DNA of 64,000 bases from GWF2-38-69 sp965228125 (GCA_965228125.1 OZ245791.1:744001-808000), one strand, 5' to 3'. Shown: positions 18,199 through 26,442, counted from the first letter of the stretch. Notes: generated from the letters alone by a model not told the origin. Made by a program: numbers and translations.

Positions 18199-19260
18199 TT
18201 AACAATTTCCTACTTCCAGAATTGGTGACACTAAAGAATCGTTATAAAGAGATTTTGCTATAATAAGTCTACGCATTACGCAAATCATTTTTCGCATTAC
18301 AGCCCCTAATGCAGACATCTTAGTTTTACCTTTTGCAACGAGCATTACATAGAATCTGGCAAAACCATTATTTCCTCTTGTGGAGCTCATTGCAGTCAAA
18401 TATAGAGCCTGCCTTAATCTTCCCTGTCCTTCTTTGCACATTCTAGTTCGACCCTTGACGGAAGTTCCTGACTCATATCTCCTGGGTGATACTCCGGCAA
18501 ATGCAGCTATTTTCTTGGATGAGGAGAATCTATGAACATCTCCAAGTTCTCCTATCATGGTAGAAGCTACGATAAAACCTACTCCTGGAATTGAAGTCAA
18601 TATCTTGACTTGTTCTTTAAGATTAGGGTATTCATTAATATGTTTTTTAATTGCTGATTCAATTCCTATAATACTTCTTTCCAAATCCCTTATGACTTTT
18701 TCCCTTACCTTGATGATAGCTTTTACCTGGCTTGCTTCCTGAGCCTGTACTTTAGCTGCAGTCAACATGTTTACCATAGCTTTTCTTTGACGGACAAGCT
18801 CTTTAACTGTGTCGTATTCTTTACTCTGCTGAACATAAGGAGAAGGACTCCGTTCAGCTCCGTACATTGCCAGTTTTGCAGCATCCATTTTGTCTGTCTT
18901 GTTTCTTATCCTTAGACTCTTTCCGTAAGCGTTAGCGCTTTTAGGATCCGCTATTACCGGAATGCATTTCGGACACAATTCAAAAAGCCAGGTGGCTAGG
19001 ATTACAGAGTAAGAACCTGTAGCTTCCATTACAAAACCAAATTCATCTTCTTCCTGCAATCTCTTATTTGCCATTTGCTTAACAGCCCAGGCTTTGAATT
19101 CTTCAATTCCTTCCTTTGTTCTTTTAAAAGATGCTTTTGGCATTGAGGAAATATCTTTTATTCTTTCTCCTGTAAGGCAGAAGCTAACATCAAAGGTGGC
19201 TTTTGATACATCAGCTCCGAACCAGATCTTAAGATTCTTTTGGTTAGTTTTTTCATCCAT
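18199..19260 (-). CDS. IS110-family transposase (bridge-RNA-guided recombinase family)
   Basis: DEDD-type recombinase of 353 residues. The RuvC-like N-terminal domain has D17 in GADVSKATFDV, E79 in VMEATGSYS, and D123/D126 in KTDKMDA. A coiled-coil linker at about 140-205 leads to the Transposase_20 domain (TSIPGVGFIVASTMIGELGD, FAGVSPRRYESGTS), with a Ser pair near 292-293 in YLTAMSSTRGN at the place of the catalytic Ser. AGAGGA precedes the ATG. The gene appears intact. Known IS110 enzymes recombine donor and target DNA guided by an RNA encoded in the element's own non-coding end. Confidence 0.95.
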   Translation of the reverse strand: MDEKTNQKNLKIWFGADVSKATFDVSFCLTGERIKDISSMPKASFKRTKEGIEEFKAWAVKQMANKRLQEEDEFGFVMEATGSYSVILATWLFELCPKCIPVIADPKSANAYGKSLRIRNKTDKMDAAKLAMYGAERSPSPYVQQSKEYDTVKELVRQRKAMVNMLTAAKVQAQEASQVKAIIKVREKVIRDLERSIIGIESAIKKHINEYPNLKEQVKILTSIPGVGFIVASTMIGELGDVHRFSSSKKIAAFAGVSPRRYESGTSVKGRTRMCKEGQGRLRQALYLTAMSSTRGNNGFARFYVMLVAKGKTKMSALGAVMRKMICVMRRLIIAKSLYNDSLVSPILEVGNC

Positions 19261-19299
19261 TTTTCTTGTCCTCTTTTGTTACTTGTAGTAATGTTAAAA

Positions 19300-19482
19300 A
19301 TTGTGTCCGCTAACCATTCTTGCCTTTGAACCGGGTTTCAATACCCAAGATGGCTGTCCGGTTTCAGGCGGAACACGGTAGCAGAAGACGGGTTAAATCT
19401 TGTTGACGGGATGTTGAATAAACTCCCTTAGTGGGCCACAACTCCGTCTTCTGCGATTCCTTCCCAAGTGCCCTAGGAAAGA
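19300..19482 (-). ncRNA. Candidate IS110 bridge RNA
   Basis: On the transposase strand three hairpins follow each other: a short 5' hairpin (19479-19475 with 19461-19457); a target-binding hairpin closed by a perfect 11-bp stem (19454-19444 with 19391-19381); and a donor-binding hairpin closed by 19376-19368 with 19310-19303 (one bulge). The latter two contain large internal loops. Target loop: left guide at 19438-19430 (UGGCCCACU), right guide at 19408-19399 (CGUCAACAAG). Donor loop: left guide at 19353-19348 (CCAUCU), right guide at 19324-19319 (GGCAAG). These pair with the actual target and the element ends. Ends of the RNA are approximate. Confidence 0.85.
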
Positions 19483-19610
19483 AACCTTACCGGAAAATAT
19501 ATTTATTAACATCATCAACAGCTTCTGTAAAGAAAAAGTTAACAAAAAGAAATCACTACTAATACTTGATCTCTCTTTTGCCTGTTTATCACAGGCCACT
19601 AACTTACAAG

Positions 19611-19620
19611 TGGGGCAACG
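19611..19620. repeat. Inner part of the split ISL3 left terminal repeat
   Basis: TGGGGCAACG continues the repeat begun at 18143-18159; the core AG is the join. The matching segment of the right repeat is the complement of 20862-20871. Confidence 0.9.
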
Positions 19621-19624
19621 TTAA

Positions 19625-20803
19625 TTAAGCGCATAAAGCTCTGACTCTCAAACGATAGTTTTCAAAATTTCTGAAACCGAATGCTCTTCTTGATATCATT
19701 TCCATCTTCGTATGGAAGCCTTCTGTTATAGAATTAGTCCTTGTAAACCTCCACATCCTTACTATCTCCACTTTTCATAGATCAAGGGTATTTCCCAGTG
19801 TTTCAAGACTTTCGAGTTTACAATATTTAAGTTCTTCTATCATACTAAGGAACTTTGGAAGGAGCTCTCTTGCCTTTCTTTTAGTTACATTCTTTATAAG
19901 CATTAGCTTTGTGAGTTCTTGTTTAAAAAAGTAAATCCTTTTCATAGGTTGATTTGCTTCAAGGTACGCATCGAGCCTCATTTTTTGCTTTTCTGAAAGA
20001 TTATGTTCATGCCTTCTCATCAGAGAGAGCAGCCCTCTGTTCTTTCTCCCTCTGGGATCTATCTGCTGCCAGACTCTGAGAAAATGATGGTTTATCAATC
20101 TTACTACATGAAATCTGTCAGCTACTATTTTCGCATTTGAAAAATGCTTAAGAGCTATTTTCTTATATGCCTCTGAAAGATCCATCACTACAACCGTGAC
20201 CCGTTCTTTACCTTTCAGGCTGTTCATATATGGTTCAAGAGCATTTTCTGACCTGCCTAGTGTAACATCATATACTCTTCTGTTTTTAAGGTCGCATATC
20301 GTAGTTGCATATCCTTTTTTCTTAGTAAAAAAGTGTTCATCAATGCCTATTACTGAAGGGCAAGGGTAATTATTGCTTTTTGATACCTTCAACCCAAGAT
20401 AATCATGAGTCCATCTTTCTATTGTGGAATGGCTTATTCTTAATCTGTTCCTAAGCGTCTTCTGGCATATCCCATCCTGATGGTCCCGGAACACTTCATT
20501 TCTGAATTTTTCTGTGCTTCTCTTGTACGGAAGTATTCCTGGCAATCGTTCATTGAAATACCTGTCGCATCTCAGACAGCGATATTTCCTGCTTTTGAGC
20601 TCCAAATAACTGTTATGGGACAATATCGTCCCATGTCTGACTCTCCTTGTCTTTTGATCCTTAAGCCTTAAAAAAGCGCATCCACAGTGTGGGCATATTG
20701 CCTTTCCAGTGTAGTTGGTTTTGATAATTATGTTTTTGCCTTCGTAACGATAACTGCTTGTTTTAAAGCCAGGTATCCCTACTATAATTTCTCCAAGGGG
20801 CAT
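19625..20803 (-). pseudogene. ISL3-family transposase with in-frame TGA
   Basis: DDE transposase. The N-terminal zinc finger has CPHC (37-40) and CLRC (76-79); the DDE domain has D155 in VIGIDEHFF and D208 in VVVMDLSEAY. The frame meets TGA at codon 343 (19777-19775), but the same frame then continues for 49 codons with the ordinary ISL3 C-terminus, including the catalytic Glu (E361) in TNSITEGFH and then SRRAFGFRNFENYRLRV. The stop lies where relatives have Trp, so one TGG to TGA change explains it. The truncated 342-residue product lacks the catalytic Glu and should be inactive. The ATG follows CGGAGAAG. Confidence 0.93.
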
Positions 20804-20860
20804 GACTCTTCTCCGTGTAATTGTGTTGTTTGGTTACTCATAATTATACTATGAGCAACT

Positions 20861-20888
20861 GCCTTGCCCCACTTTTTGACGAAGAGCC
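20861..20888. repeat. ISL3 right terminal inverted repeat
   Basis: Read on the minus strand it starts GGCTCTTCGTCAAAAAG and continues TGGGGCAAGG. It matches the reconstructed left repeat. It also contains a second near-match to the bridge-RNA target (20865-20881). Confidence 0.9.
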
Positions 20889-20896
20889 AAAAAAGC
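20889..20896. repeat. 8-bp target-site duplication (right copy), AAAAAAGC
   Basis: Identical to 18135-18142. The following sequence up to the terminator at 21134 (about 240 bases) has no gene I can support; it contains a 22-codon frame at 20966-21034 that is described as a finding. Confidence 0.9.
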
Positions 20897-21133
20897 TAGA
20901 ATTAAAGTCTCGGGCAATTGAAATATTTGCTCAAATGTACAAAAACAAATCAGCACAGGAAAGAATATGTATTATCTTGGTCTTGGTGTTGCACTAGTAA
21001 TTTTTATTGCAGTATTAATTATGTTACTCAATAAAAAGAAAAAATAAACAGACAATTTACCGAACAGTATTACTTGCTCTGATAAGAAGAAATTCTGCAA
21101 CGACATTTCCCTTGCTGTATTGCTACGACGATT

Positions 21134-21170
21134 AAAAAAGAGTGAAAACTATGTTTTCACTCTTTTTCTT
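21134..21170. terminator. Bidirectional terminator downstream of the SerA-like gene
   Basis: A perfect 14-bp stem (21136-21149 with 21153-21166) with a three-base loop, an A tract on the left and a T tract on the right. It can stop the minus-strand serA-like transcript and any transcript coming from the transposon side. Confidence 0.9.
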
Positions 21171-21183
21171 TCCTGCCCTTAAA

Positions 21184-22110
21184 CTATTTATTCACTTGAA
21201 AAGTTCTGTCGCCTTTTTCCAGGAAAGCAACAATTTGCTTAGCTGCCGCAAGTCCTGCGTTAATATTTGCTTCACTTGTTTCAGCTCCCATTTTCTTCTT
21301 GGTGGCATGGTAGCGTTTTCCTAGTTGCTCTACAATTTCGGCGTGGCAATCAGGCGCAATATCAGTGGCGTATTTTAAATCTTCTCTCTCCGCCATGATC
21401 TTTTTCAGCCCCTCCTCGCAAATAACTTCTTTTCTGGCTGTATTAATTAAGGCAGCGCCCTTTTTCATTCTGGACATCAAGTCATGGTTGATTGATTTTT
21501 TGGTCTTCTCATTTGCCGGAATATGCAATGAGATATAGTCACAGTTTGAATACAACTCCTCTATGGTAGAAAATACTTTTATTCCTTCAGCTTCCATTAC
21601 TTCAGTTTTTACAAAAGGGTCGAAAGCATAAACTTCCATTCCAAACCCCTTGGCAATGGCAGCGACCAATTTTCCCACATTGCCATATGCTTGAATGCCT
21701 AATTTCTTGCCCCTGAGCTCCGAACCATTGCCTTCAGTGTATTTATTTCTGGCTAAAAACACCATCATACCTAAAGCTAATTCAGCAACAGCATTGGAAT
21801 TCTGGCCGGGAGTGTTCATGGCACAAATGCCTTTGGCGCTTGCTGCTGCCAAATCAATATTATCGAATCCAGCGCCGGCTCGTACAATAACCTTTAGTTT
21901 GGCTGCTGCATTTATAACTTCTGATGAAGCTTTATCTGATCTTATGATCATAGCATCGACATCGGCAACAGCCTTCAGAAGATCGGTCTTATCCGTATAC
22001 TTTTCCAGTTTAACCATCTGATAACCAGCAGCGTCAAAAATCTCCTGAATTCCGTCAACTGCAGATTTGGCAAATGGTTTTTCGGTAGCAAGCAATACTT
22101 TTTTCGTCAT
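21184..22110 (-). CDS. serA: D-3-phosphoglycerate dehydrogenase-like (short SerA)
   Basis: NAD-dependent D-isomer 2-hydroxyacid dehydrogenase, most likely the first enzyme of serine synthesis. The catalytic domain has the RAGAGFDNID segment and the Rossmann loop GIQAYGNVG (near residues 139-147), then INTARKEV. The C-terminus GAETSEANINAGLAAAKQ is typical of the short (about 306-residue) SerA form without the ACT regulatory domain. GGAGAAAG precedes the ATG. It lies 49 bases after the glucoamylase gene on the same strand. Another 2-hydroxyacid substrate cannot be excluded; serC and serB are not nearby. Confidence 0.85.
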   Translation of the reverse strand: MTKKVLLATEKPFAKSAVDGIQEIFDAAGYQMVKLEKYTDKTDLLKAVADVDAMIIRSDKASSEVINAAAKLKVIVRAGAGFDNIDLAAASAKGICAMNTPGQNSNAVAELALGMMVFLARNKYTEGNGSELRGKKLGIQAYGNVGKLVAAIAKGFGMEVYAFDPFVKTEVMEAEGIKVFSTIEELYSNCDYISLHIPANEKTKKSINHDLMSRMKKGAALINTARKEVICEEGLKKIMAEREDLKYATDIAPDCHAEIVEQLGKRYHATKKKMGAETSEANINAGLAAAKQIVAFLEKGDRTFQVNK

Positions 22111-22159
22111 AATTACTTTCTCCCTTTTTTTTAGAAAATGATTTAATTAGAAATTAATT

Positions 22160-23767
22160 TTAGTTTCCTGAAGCTTTCAGGTAAGCATCATAAGTTCTCA
22201 AATACTGGGAATAGCTCCAAGTCAGATTATGAAAACTGGTTTCCTTACCTGTATTTCTGTCAATCTGCTCAGACATCGTGTAAGCTTTTTGACCTTCTTT
22301 TCCCTCTTTATTTCCAAGGTATTTGAAAATCAACTCCATCTGTTGGTTACCTTTTGCCAAATAGTCTTTATTATTCTCTTCATAAGCTAGAGTATAGTAA
22401 TACTCGGCCAGAGCGGCTGAGCATAAATACCAGGGATTGCCTTTATTTGCTTCTACATTCCATGTAAGTCCGTTAAAAATATCACCAGGATACCTTCCAA
22501 TCAGGCAAATTCCATCATCCAGATCTTTGTTAATAGGATAATAATCCATCCCTTTTTCTATAAATGCTTTTCTGGCTAACAAATCAGCTGTTTTCTTGAT
22601 TCTTTTGGAAGAGAGAGAAAAATTCCTGTCGGTTATGCGGAGAATTTCTTTAAATTTTTTAGCAAGCATTTCATCTTTGTTAAGAGCGATGTAAACCCAT
22701 GAAGAGTCTTTTGTATACTCAAAAAGGTTTCCGTAAATCGCACCAAGAATCACTGATGTATCCAGACTCATTCCCCTGTATTTAGAGAAATTATTGTTTG
22801 TAGTAGAAGGATAAACAGGGAAATCCAGATCTGCAGGAATAAAACCTTCGCAATAAGCTTTATACTTCTGACCATTATAAGTAAAAGTCTGATAATGTTT
22901 CTTTAACAATTCGCAAAGGTCAAGACCCGTATTCAAATATTTAGAAGCCAAAGAATTGTTTCCAGTCTCAGTCGAAAGTGCCGCGCCTGCTACAAGTGCC
23001 TTGAGTTGTACAATTTCAGGAAAAAACAATTTTCCCGAACAAGACTCCCAGATATCCATGGTATCTTCCATAGCGTTATCTACAACAAAAGCAAGATAGA
23101 AATTAATCATGCCGGAGCCATCTTTATTTATAAGATACTTCTCTACATAGTCTTTATTTAAAACGGTATCATTGATTTTAATATCTGTTTTTGAAGACAG
23201 AATAGTTTGCGCAAAGCATGTTAAGAAAAGAGCGTCAAATGCTGGCCCGTCGTTTTGCGGATTCATCCATTCTGTTACAGGTTGTCCTGAAAGAAAAAAT
23301 TTTGCGATACCAGGAGAGTAACTTTTCTGTGTCACTGTAAACTCAAGAAAACCTATGTAGTCGAGTATGAGTTCTCCATAGTGGTTAATATCAGCTTGAT
23401 TTGCTGCTTCCACAGCGTCAGAAAATTGCTTGGTTATCTCAAGCATAGTTATGCCGTTATCTCTGGCCCAGCAATAAGTATAGCTAGCCTTAAGTTCCTT
23501 ATCTCCTGGATTATCCATAGCAAAAGGAGCAGCTACAGCAGATCCAAGACGTGCTTCTTTTACTTTCTGCCCTTCGGGATAAATGGCATTAGTGAACTGA
23601 CCTTTTTGGGTCGCGATATTGTCTTCACGATTCTGTTGAATATTTTTTAGCACTTCGGGTGCAAAATACTCTGCATTTACTGATGCCGCCAAACAAGCAA
23701 ACGACAACAGAAATAGAACGATTGTCGACCCCAAGACACGGTACATGGTTTTATCTTTTCTCCTCAT
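22160..23767 (-). CDS. Secreted glucoamylase, GH15 family, fungal-like
   Basis: Exo-acting enzyme releasing glucose from the non-reducing ends of starch or glycogen. A signal peptide covers about residues 1-32 (ending SVNA). GH15 landmarks resemble the fungal enzymes: YTYCWARDNG (fungal YTWTRDSG), PQNDGPAFDA, the acid Glu in DIWESCSGK (fungal DLWEEVNG), GNPWYLCSAALAEYYY, and the base Glu in SEQIDRNTGKE followed by LTWSYSQYL. There is no starch-binding domain; 535 residues cover just the catalytic domain. A strong GGAGGG site lies before the ATG. Extracellular or periplasmic action is inferred from the signal. Confidence 0.88.
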   Translation of the reverse strand: MRRKDKTMYRVLGSTIVLFLLSFACLAASVNAEYFAPEVLKNIQQNREDNIATQKGQFTNAIYPEGQKVKEARLGSAVAAPFAMDNPGDKELKASYTYCWARDNGITMLEITKQFSDAVEAANQADINHYGELILDYIGFLEFTVTQKSYSPGIAKFFLSGQPVTEWMNPQNDGPAFDALFLTCFAQTILSSKTDIKINDTVLNKDYVEKYLINKDGSGMINFYLAFVVDNAMEDTMDIWESCSGKLFFPEIVQLKALVAGAALSTETGNNSLASKYLNTGLDLCELLKKHYQTFTYNGQKYKAYCEGFIPADLDFPVYPSTTNNNFSKYRGMSLDTSVILGAIYGNLFEYTKDSSWVYIALNKDEMLAKKFKEILRITDRNFSLSSKRIKKTADLLARKAFIEKGMDYYPINKDLDDGICLIGRYPGDIFNGLTWNVEANKGNPWYLCSAALAEYYYTLAYEENNKDYLAKGNQQMELIFKYLGNKEGKEGQKAYTMSEQIDRNTGKETSFHNLTWSYSQYLRTYDAYLKASGN

Positions 23768-23927
23768 TGTTTCCCTCCGATTCTTTGATTTATTTTACTA
23801 AGAAAATTTCGAATACTAAGAAGAGAGTATAACAATAAAGCAAAAATCATCAACTATAACAAAGCTTATATGTTTGCGGAATAGGATTGCACAGCGATCC
23901 TGTTGGTTCGGGTGACGCTACATCATC

Positions 23928-23975
23928 AAAAAAATAGACACCTTGAAGACTCATCTTTGCCTGTCAAGGTGTCTA
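23928..23975 (-). terminator. Terminator of the rpsP-pheT gene train
   Basis: A perfect 12-bp stem (23975-23964 with 23946-23935 on the minus strand) is followed by a seven-T tract (23934-23928). It ends the long minus-strand translation cluster, 48 bases after pheT. The remaining gap to the glucoamylase start (23768-23927) holds nothing I can assign. Confidence 0.9.
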
Positions 23976-24022
23976 TAATCTTTAGGTACAATCAGAAAAA
24001 ATTTTTTGTATAAAATAGCTAA

Positions 24023-26428
24023 CTATCTTAGTTCGACTGATAATTTATCCACCAATCTTTTTCTGATTTTATCGTGAGCTTTGTTTACCTCATCATCATT
24101 AAGAGTCCTGTCTGGACTTCTGTACGTAATAGAGTATGCCAGACTCTTCTTGCCGTCTCCTAATGATTTATCTTGGTACAAATCAAAGAGTTCAACATTT
24201 TCAACAATACCACATTCAGTTGAATGAATACACTCGATAACCGATGAGTTTTCCATATTCTCGTCACAGCTCAACGCAATATCCCTTGTTGTCGAAGGAT
24301 ATATGGCTATAGGTTGGTATTTCACTGTCGGCCTATTTCTGATTGTCTCTACGATTTTTTCGATATTTACTTCTGCACAAAAGAGCGGATATCTTAATCT
24401 AATACCTTTTGTAAAGAAATCAGCAACTTCTCCAAAAGACACCAGTACATCCTTCCCTGAAGAAATCTGAACCGCAGTTCCTTTCTTAAAAAACAATGAA
24501 TCTGTTCTCATTAATGAGCAGTTGCGGATTCCAACAGAGTCCAACCATGATTCGACAAGCCCTTTCATGTCATATAAATCATATGTTCTCTTCTTTTCAT
24601 CTGAAAACATCTCAGGATGAGGCCTTCCGCTAATAAGTACTATAGAAGAATAGGATTCTTCTTTACGGTTTTTGTTAGCTGTATAAATCTTACCTATTTC
24701 AAAAAGGGTGAGATCATGATTGTTGTAAGAGATATTCCTCGTGAAAGTTTTCATCATTCCAAAAAACAATGACGGCCTCAGAATAGAACTTTCAGAACTA
24801 ATCGGGTTTATCACTTCAAGGAGATCTGCTTCTGTGAACAATGAATCTTTAGTTACAGCTTTTTTGTCTATCATTGTGTAAGTCAAACATTCAGTCAAAC
24901 CCAAGGATATAAAACTATTTCTAAGCAACTCTATGTGCTGGTATGTGTCATTCTTATACGATGAAGCGACCCTCGCAATGATGTCCTTATATACAATTTT
25001 ATCCAATCCATATATTCTGGAAATTTCCTCTGCTACATCAGCTTCCCTTTCAATATCCAGCCTGAAAGTTCGTCCGGTAACGTCAAAATAACCGTTACAA
25101 ATATCCGTTATGCGCAAATCCAGTCTGTTAAGAATGTCTATCATCTCTTCATTTGATATATCTACTCCAATAAGAGTTTTTATTCTCTCGAAACAACATC
25201 TGACTTTCTTTGGCTGAGGTAGAAGAGTAGTATCCGACACATCCATCAAATCGGAAGCCACTATGCCGCCGGCTATGGACTGAATCAACGAAATAGCCCT
25301 GTTGCTGGCAGTGTTAACCATTTCACTATCAACCCCTCTTTCGAAACGATACGAAGAATCTGATGATAATCCCAGTTCTTTTGATGCTTTCTTAACTATA
25401 GAAGGCCTAAAATAAGCACTCTCCAACAACACATTTACAGTTTCCGAAGTTATACCACTGTCAAAACCGCCCATGACTCCGGCTATGGCAACAGGTTTAG
25501 AAGAGTCGGCTATTACCAGATAATCAGTTTTCATATCATAGGTCTTCCCGTCAATGGCTACAATCTTTTCGCCGTTGTTGGCCTTTCTCACAATAATGCT
25601 TTGCCCGGCCAGTTTATCAAAATCAAACGCATGAAGCGGCTGGCCTGTTTCAAAAAGAACAAAATTGGTAATGTCAACAATATTATTGATAGGCCTTAGT
25701 CCAATGCTTATCAAGGCACTTTTCAGCCACTCTGGGCTTTCACCTACTTTTACGTTTTTTATCAATCTGGCGGTGTATTTTGGGCATCCTTCAAAATCCT
25801 GCACCATAACTGATGGAATGCCCTGCCTTTCAAATGCAACAATTGAATTATCAGGGTAGTTCAGGGTTCTTCCAGACAAGGCTTTAATTTCCCTAGCTAC
25901 CCCAATGAAAGAATTCCAGTCGGGCCTATTGGACGTTATCTCAAGCTCATATACTGTGTCAGGAATAAAAACGTCCTTCAGTTGCTTGCCAATTTCTAAA
26001 GATAAATCGAGTTCCAAAAGCCCTGATGCTTCCGAAGACACTCCCAACTCTTTTGCGCTGCACAGCATTCCAAATGACGCAACACCTCTGAGCTTGGCTT
26101 CCTTTATCTTGAATTCTCCGCTCTTATCGTCTTTAAAAACAGCCCCGATCTGAGCTAGAGGAACCTTCTTGCCAACGTCACAATTTGGGGCCCCGCAAAC
26201 AATTTGCAAAACCTCCTTACCGCTATTGACTTTACAAACAGACAATTTGTCGGCATTCGGATGGGGGTTTCTCTCTAATATCTCTCCAACTATGATTCCA
26301 TCAGGAACAGAGTTTATTTTGGAAACAGATTCTACTTCTATTCCAACCATCGTAAGCCTTTCTACCAACTCATCTGGAGAATACGGAATATCAATATATT
26401 TTGAAAGCCAATTATAGGAAATTTTCAT
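24023..26428 (-). CDS. pheT: Phenylalanine-tRNA ligase beta subunit
   Basis: Beta chain of the alpha2-beta2 PheRS that charges tRNA-Phe. Full length, 801 residues: an N-terminal tRNA-binding OB fold (IVGEILERNPHPNADKLSV near residue 47), the B3/B4 editing domain, the B5 domain, a catalytic-like core, and a C-terminal anticodon-binding FDX-ACB domain (YPSTTRDIALSCDENM, VNKAHDKIRKRL). It starts 14 bases after pheS and is the last gene of the train. Confidence 0.97.
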   Translation of the reverse strand: MKISYNWLSKYIDIPYSPDELVERLTMVGIEVESVSKINSVPDGIIVGEILERNPHPNADKLSVCKVNSGKEVLQIVCGAPNCDVGKKVPLAQIGAVFKDDKSGEFKIKEAKLRGVASFGMLCSAKELGVSSEASGLLELDLSLEIGKQLKDVFIPDTVYELEITSNRPDWNSFIGVAREIKALSGRTLNYPDNSIVAFERQGIPSVMVQDFEGCPKYTARLIKNVKVGESPEWLKSALISIGLRPINNIVDITNFVLFETGQPLHAFDFDKLAGQSIIVRKANNGEKIVAIDGKTYDMKTDYLVIADSSKPVAIAGVMGGFDSGITSETVNVLLESAYFRPSIVKKASKELGLSSDSSYRFERGVDSEMVNTASNRAISLIQSIAGGIVASDLMDVSDTTLLPQPKKVRCCFERIKTLIGVDISNEEMIDILNRLDLRITDICNGYFDVTGRTFRLDIEREADVAEEISRIYGLDKIVYKDIIARVASSYKNDTYQHIELLRNSFISLGLTECLTYTMIDKKAVTKDSLFTEADLLEVINPISSESSILRPSLFFGMMKTFTRNISYNNHDLTLFEIGKIYTANKNRKEESYSSIVLISGRPHPEMFSDEKKRTYDLYDMKGLVESWLDSVGIRNCSLMRTDSLFFKKGTAVQISSGKDVLVSFGEVADFFTKGIRLRYPLFCAEVNIEKIVETIRNRPTVKYQPIAIYPSTTRDIALSCDENMENSSVIECIHSTECGIVENVELFDLYQDKSLGDGKKSLAYSITYRSPDRTLNDDEVNKAHDKIRKRLVDKLSVELR

Positions 26429-26442
26429 ATTGCACCTATGGA

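Larger units (their letters stand above)
18158..19610 (-). mobile_element. IS110-family insertion sequence inside the ISL3 left terminal repeat
   Basis: Boundaries come from reconstruction of the split ISL3 repeat: the core dinucleotide AG (CT on the transposase strand) is present at 18158-18159 and again at 19609-19610, giving an element of about 1451 bp, normal for IS110. There are no terminal inverted repeats or target duplication beyond the core, as usual for the family. It holds one transposase and, in the 5' end upstream of it, a structured RNA of bridge-RNA type. The 3' non-coding end is only about 40 bases. Confidence 0.9.
18143..20888 (-). mobile_element. ISL3-family insertion sequence, interrupted by an IS110-family element
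   Basis: The left terminal repeat is split: its outer 17 bases are at 18143-18159 and its inner part is at 19611-19620. Joined, they match the right repeat (complement of 20861-20888) at about 23 of 27 positions, both starting GGCTCT. Without the IS110 the element is about 1295 bp, normal for ISL3. It is flanked by a perfect 8-bp duplication. The transposase is on the minus strand and carries a nonsense codon. With one end split and no intact transposase, this copy is probably immobile. Confidence 0.92.

Noticed and set aside
19393..19599. 68-codon frame in the IS110 5' region
   Set aside because: It runs through the structured RNA and has no family resemblance; the RNA explains the sequence.
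19594..19620. ISL3 left end placed at GGCC, 19594
   Set aside because: Only the inner part (19608-19618) matches the right repeat, the outer 14 bases do not, and there is no target duplication there. The split-repeat model gives a better repeat and a perfect 8-bp duplication.
19775..19777. TGA as a sense codon (code variation)
   Set aside because: Several housekeeping genes in the window use TGA as their natural stop, and conserved Trp positions elsewhere use TGG.
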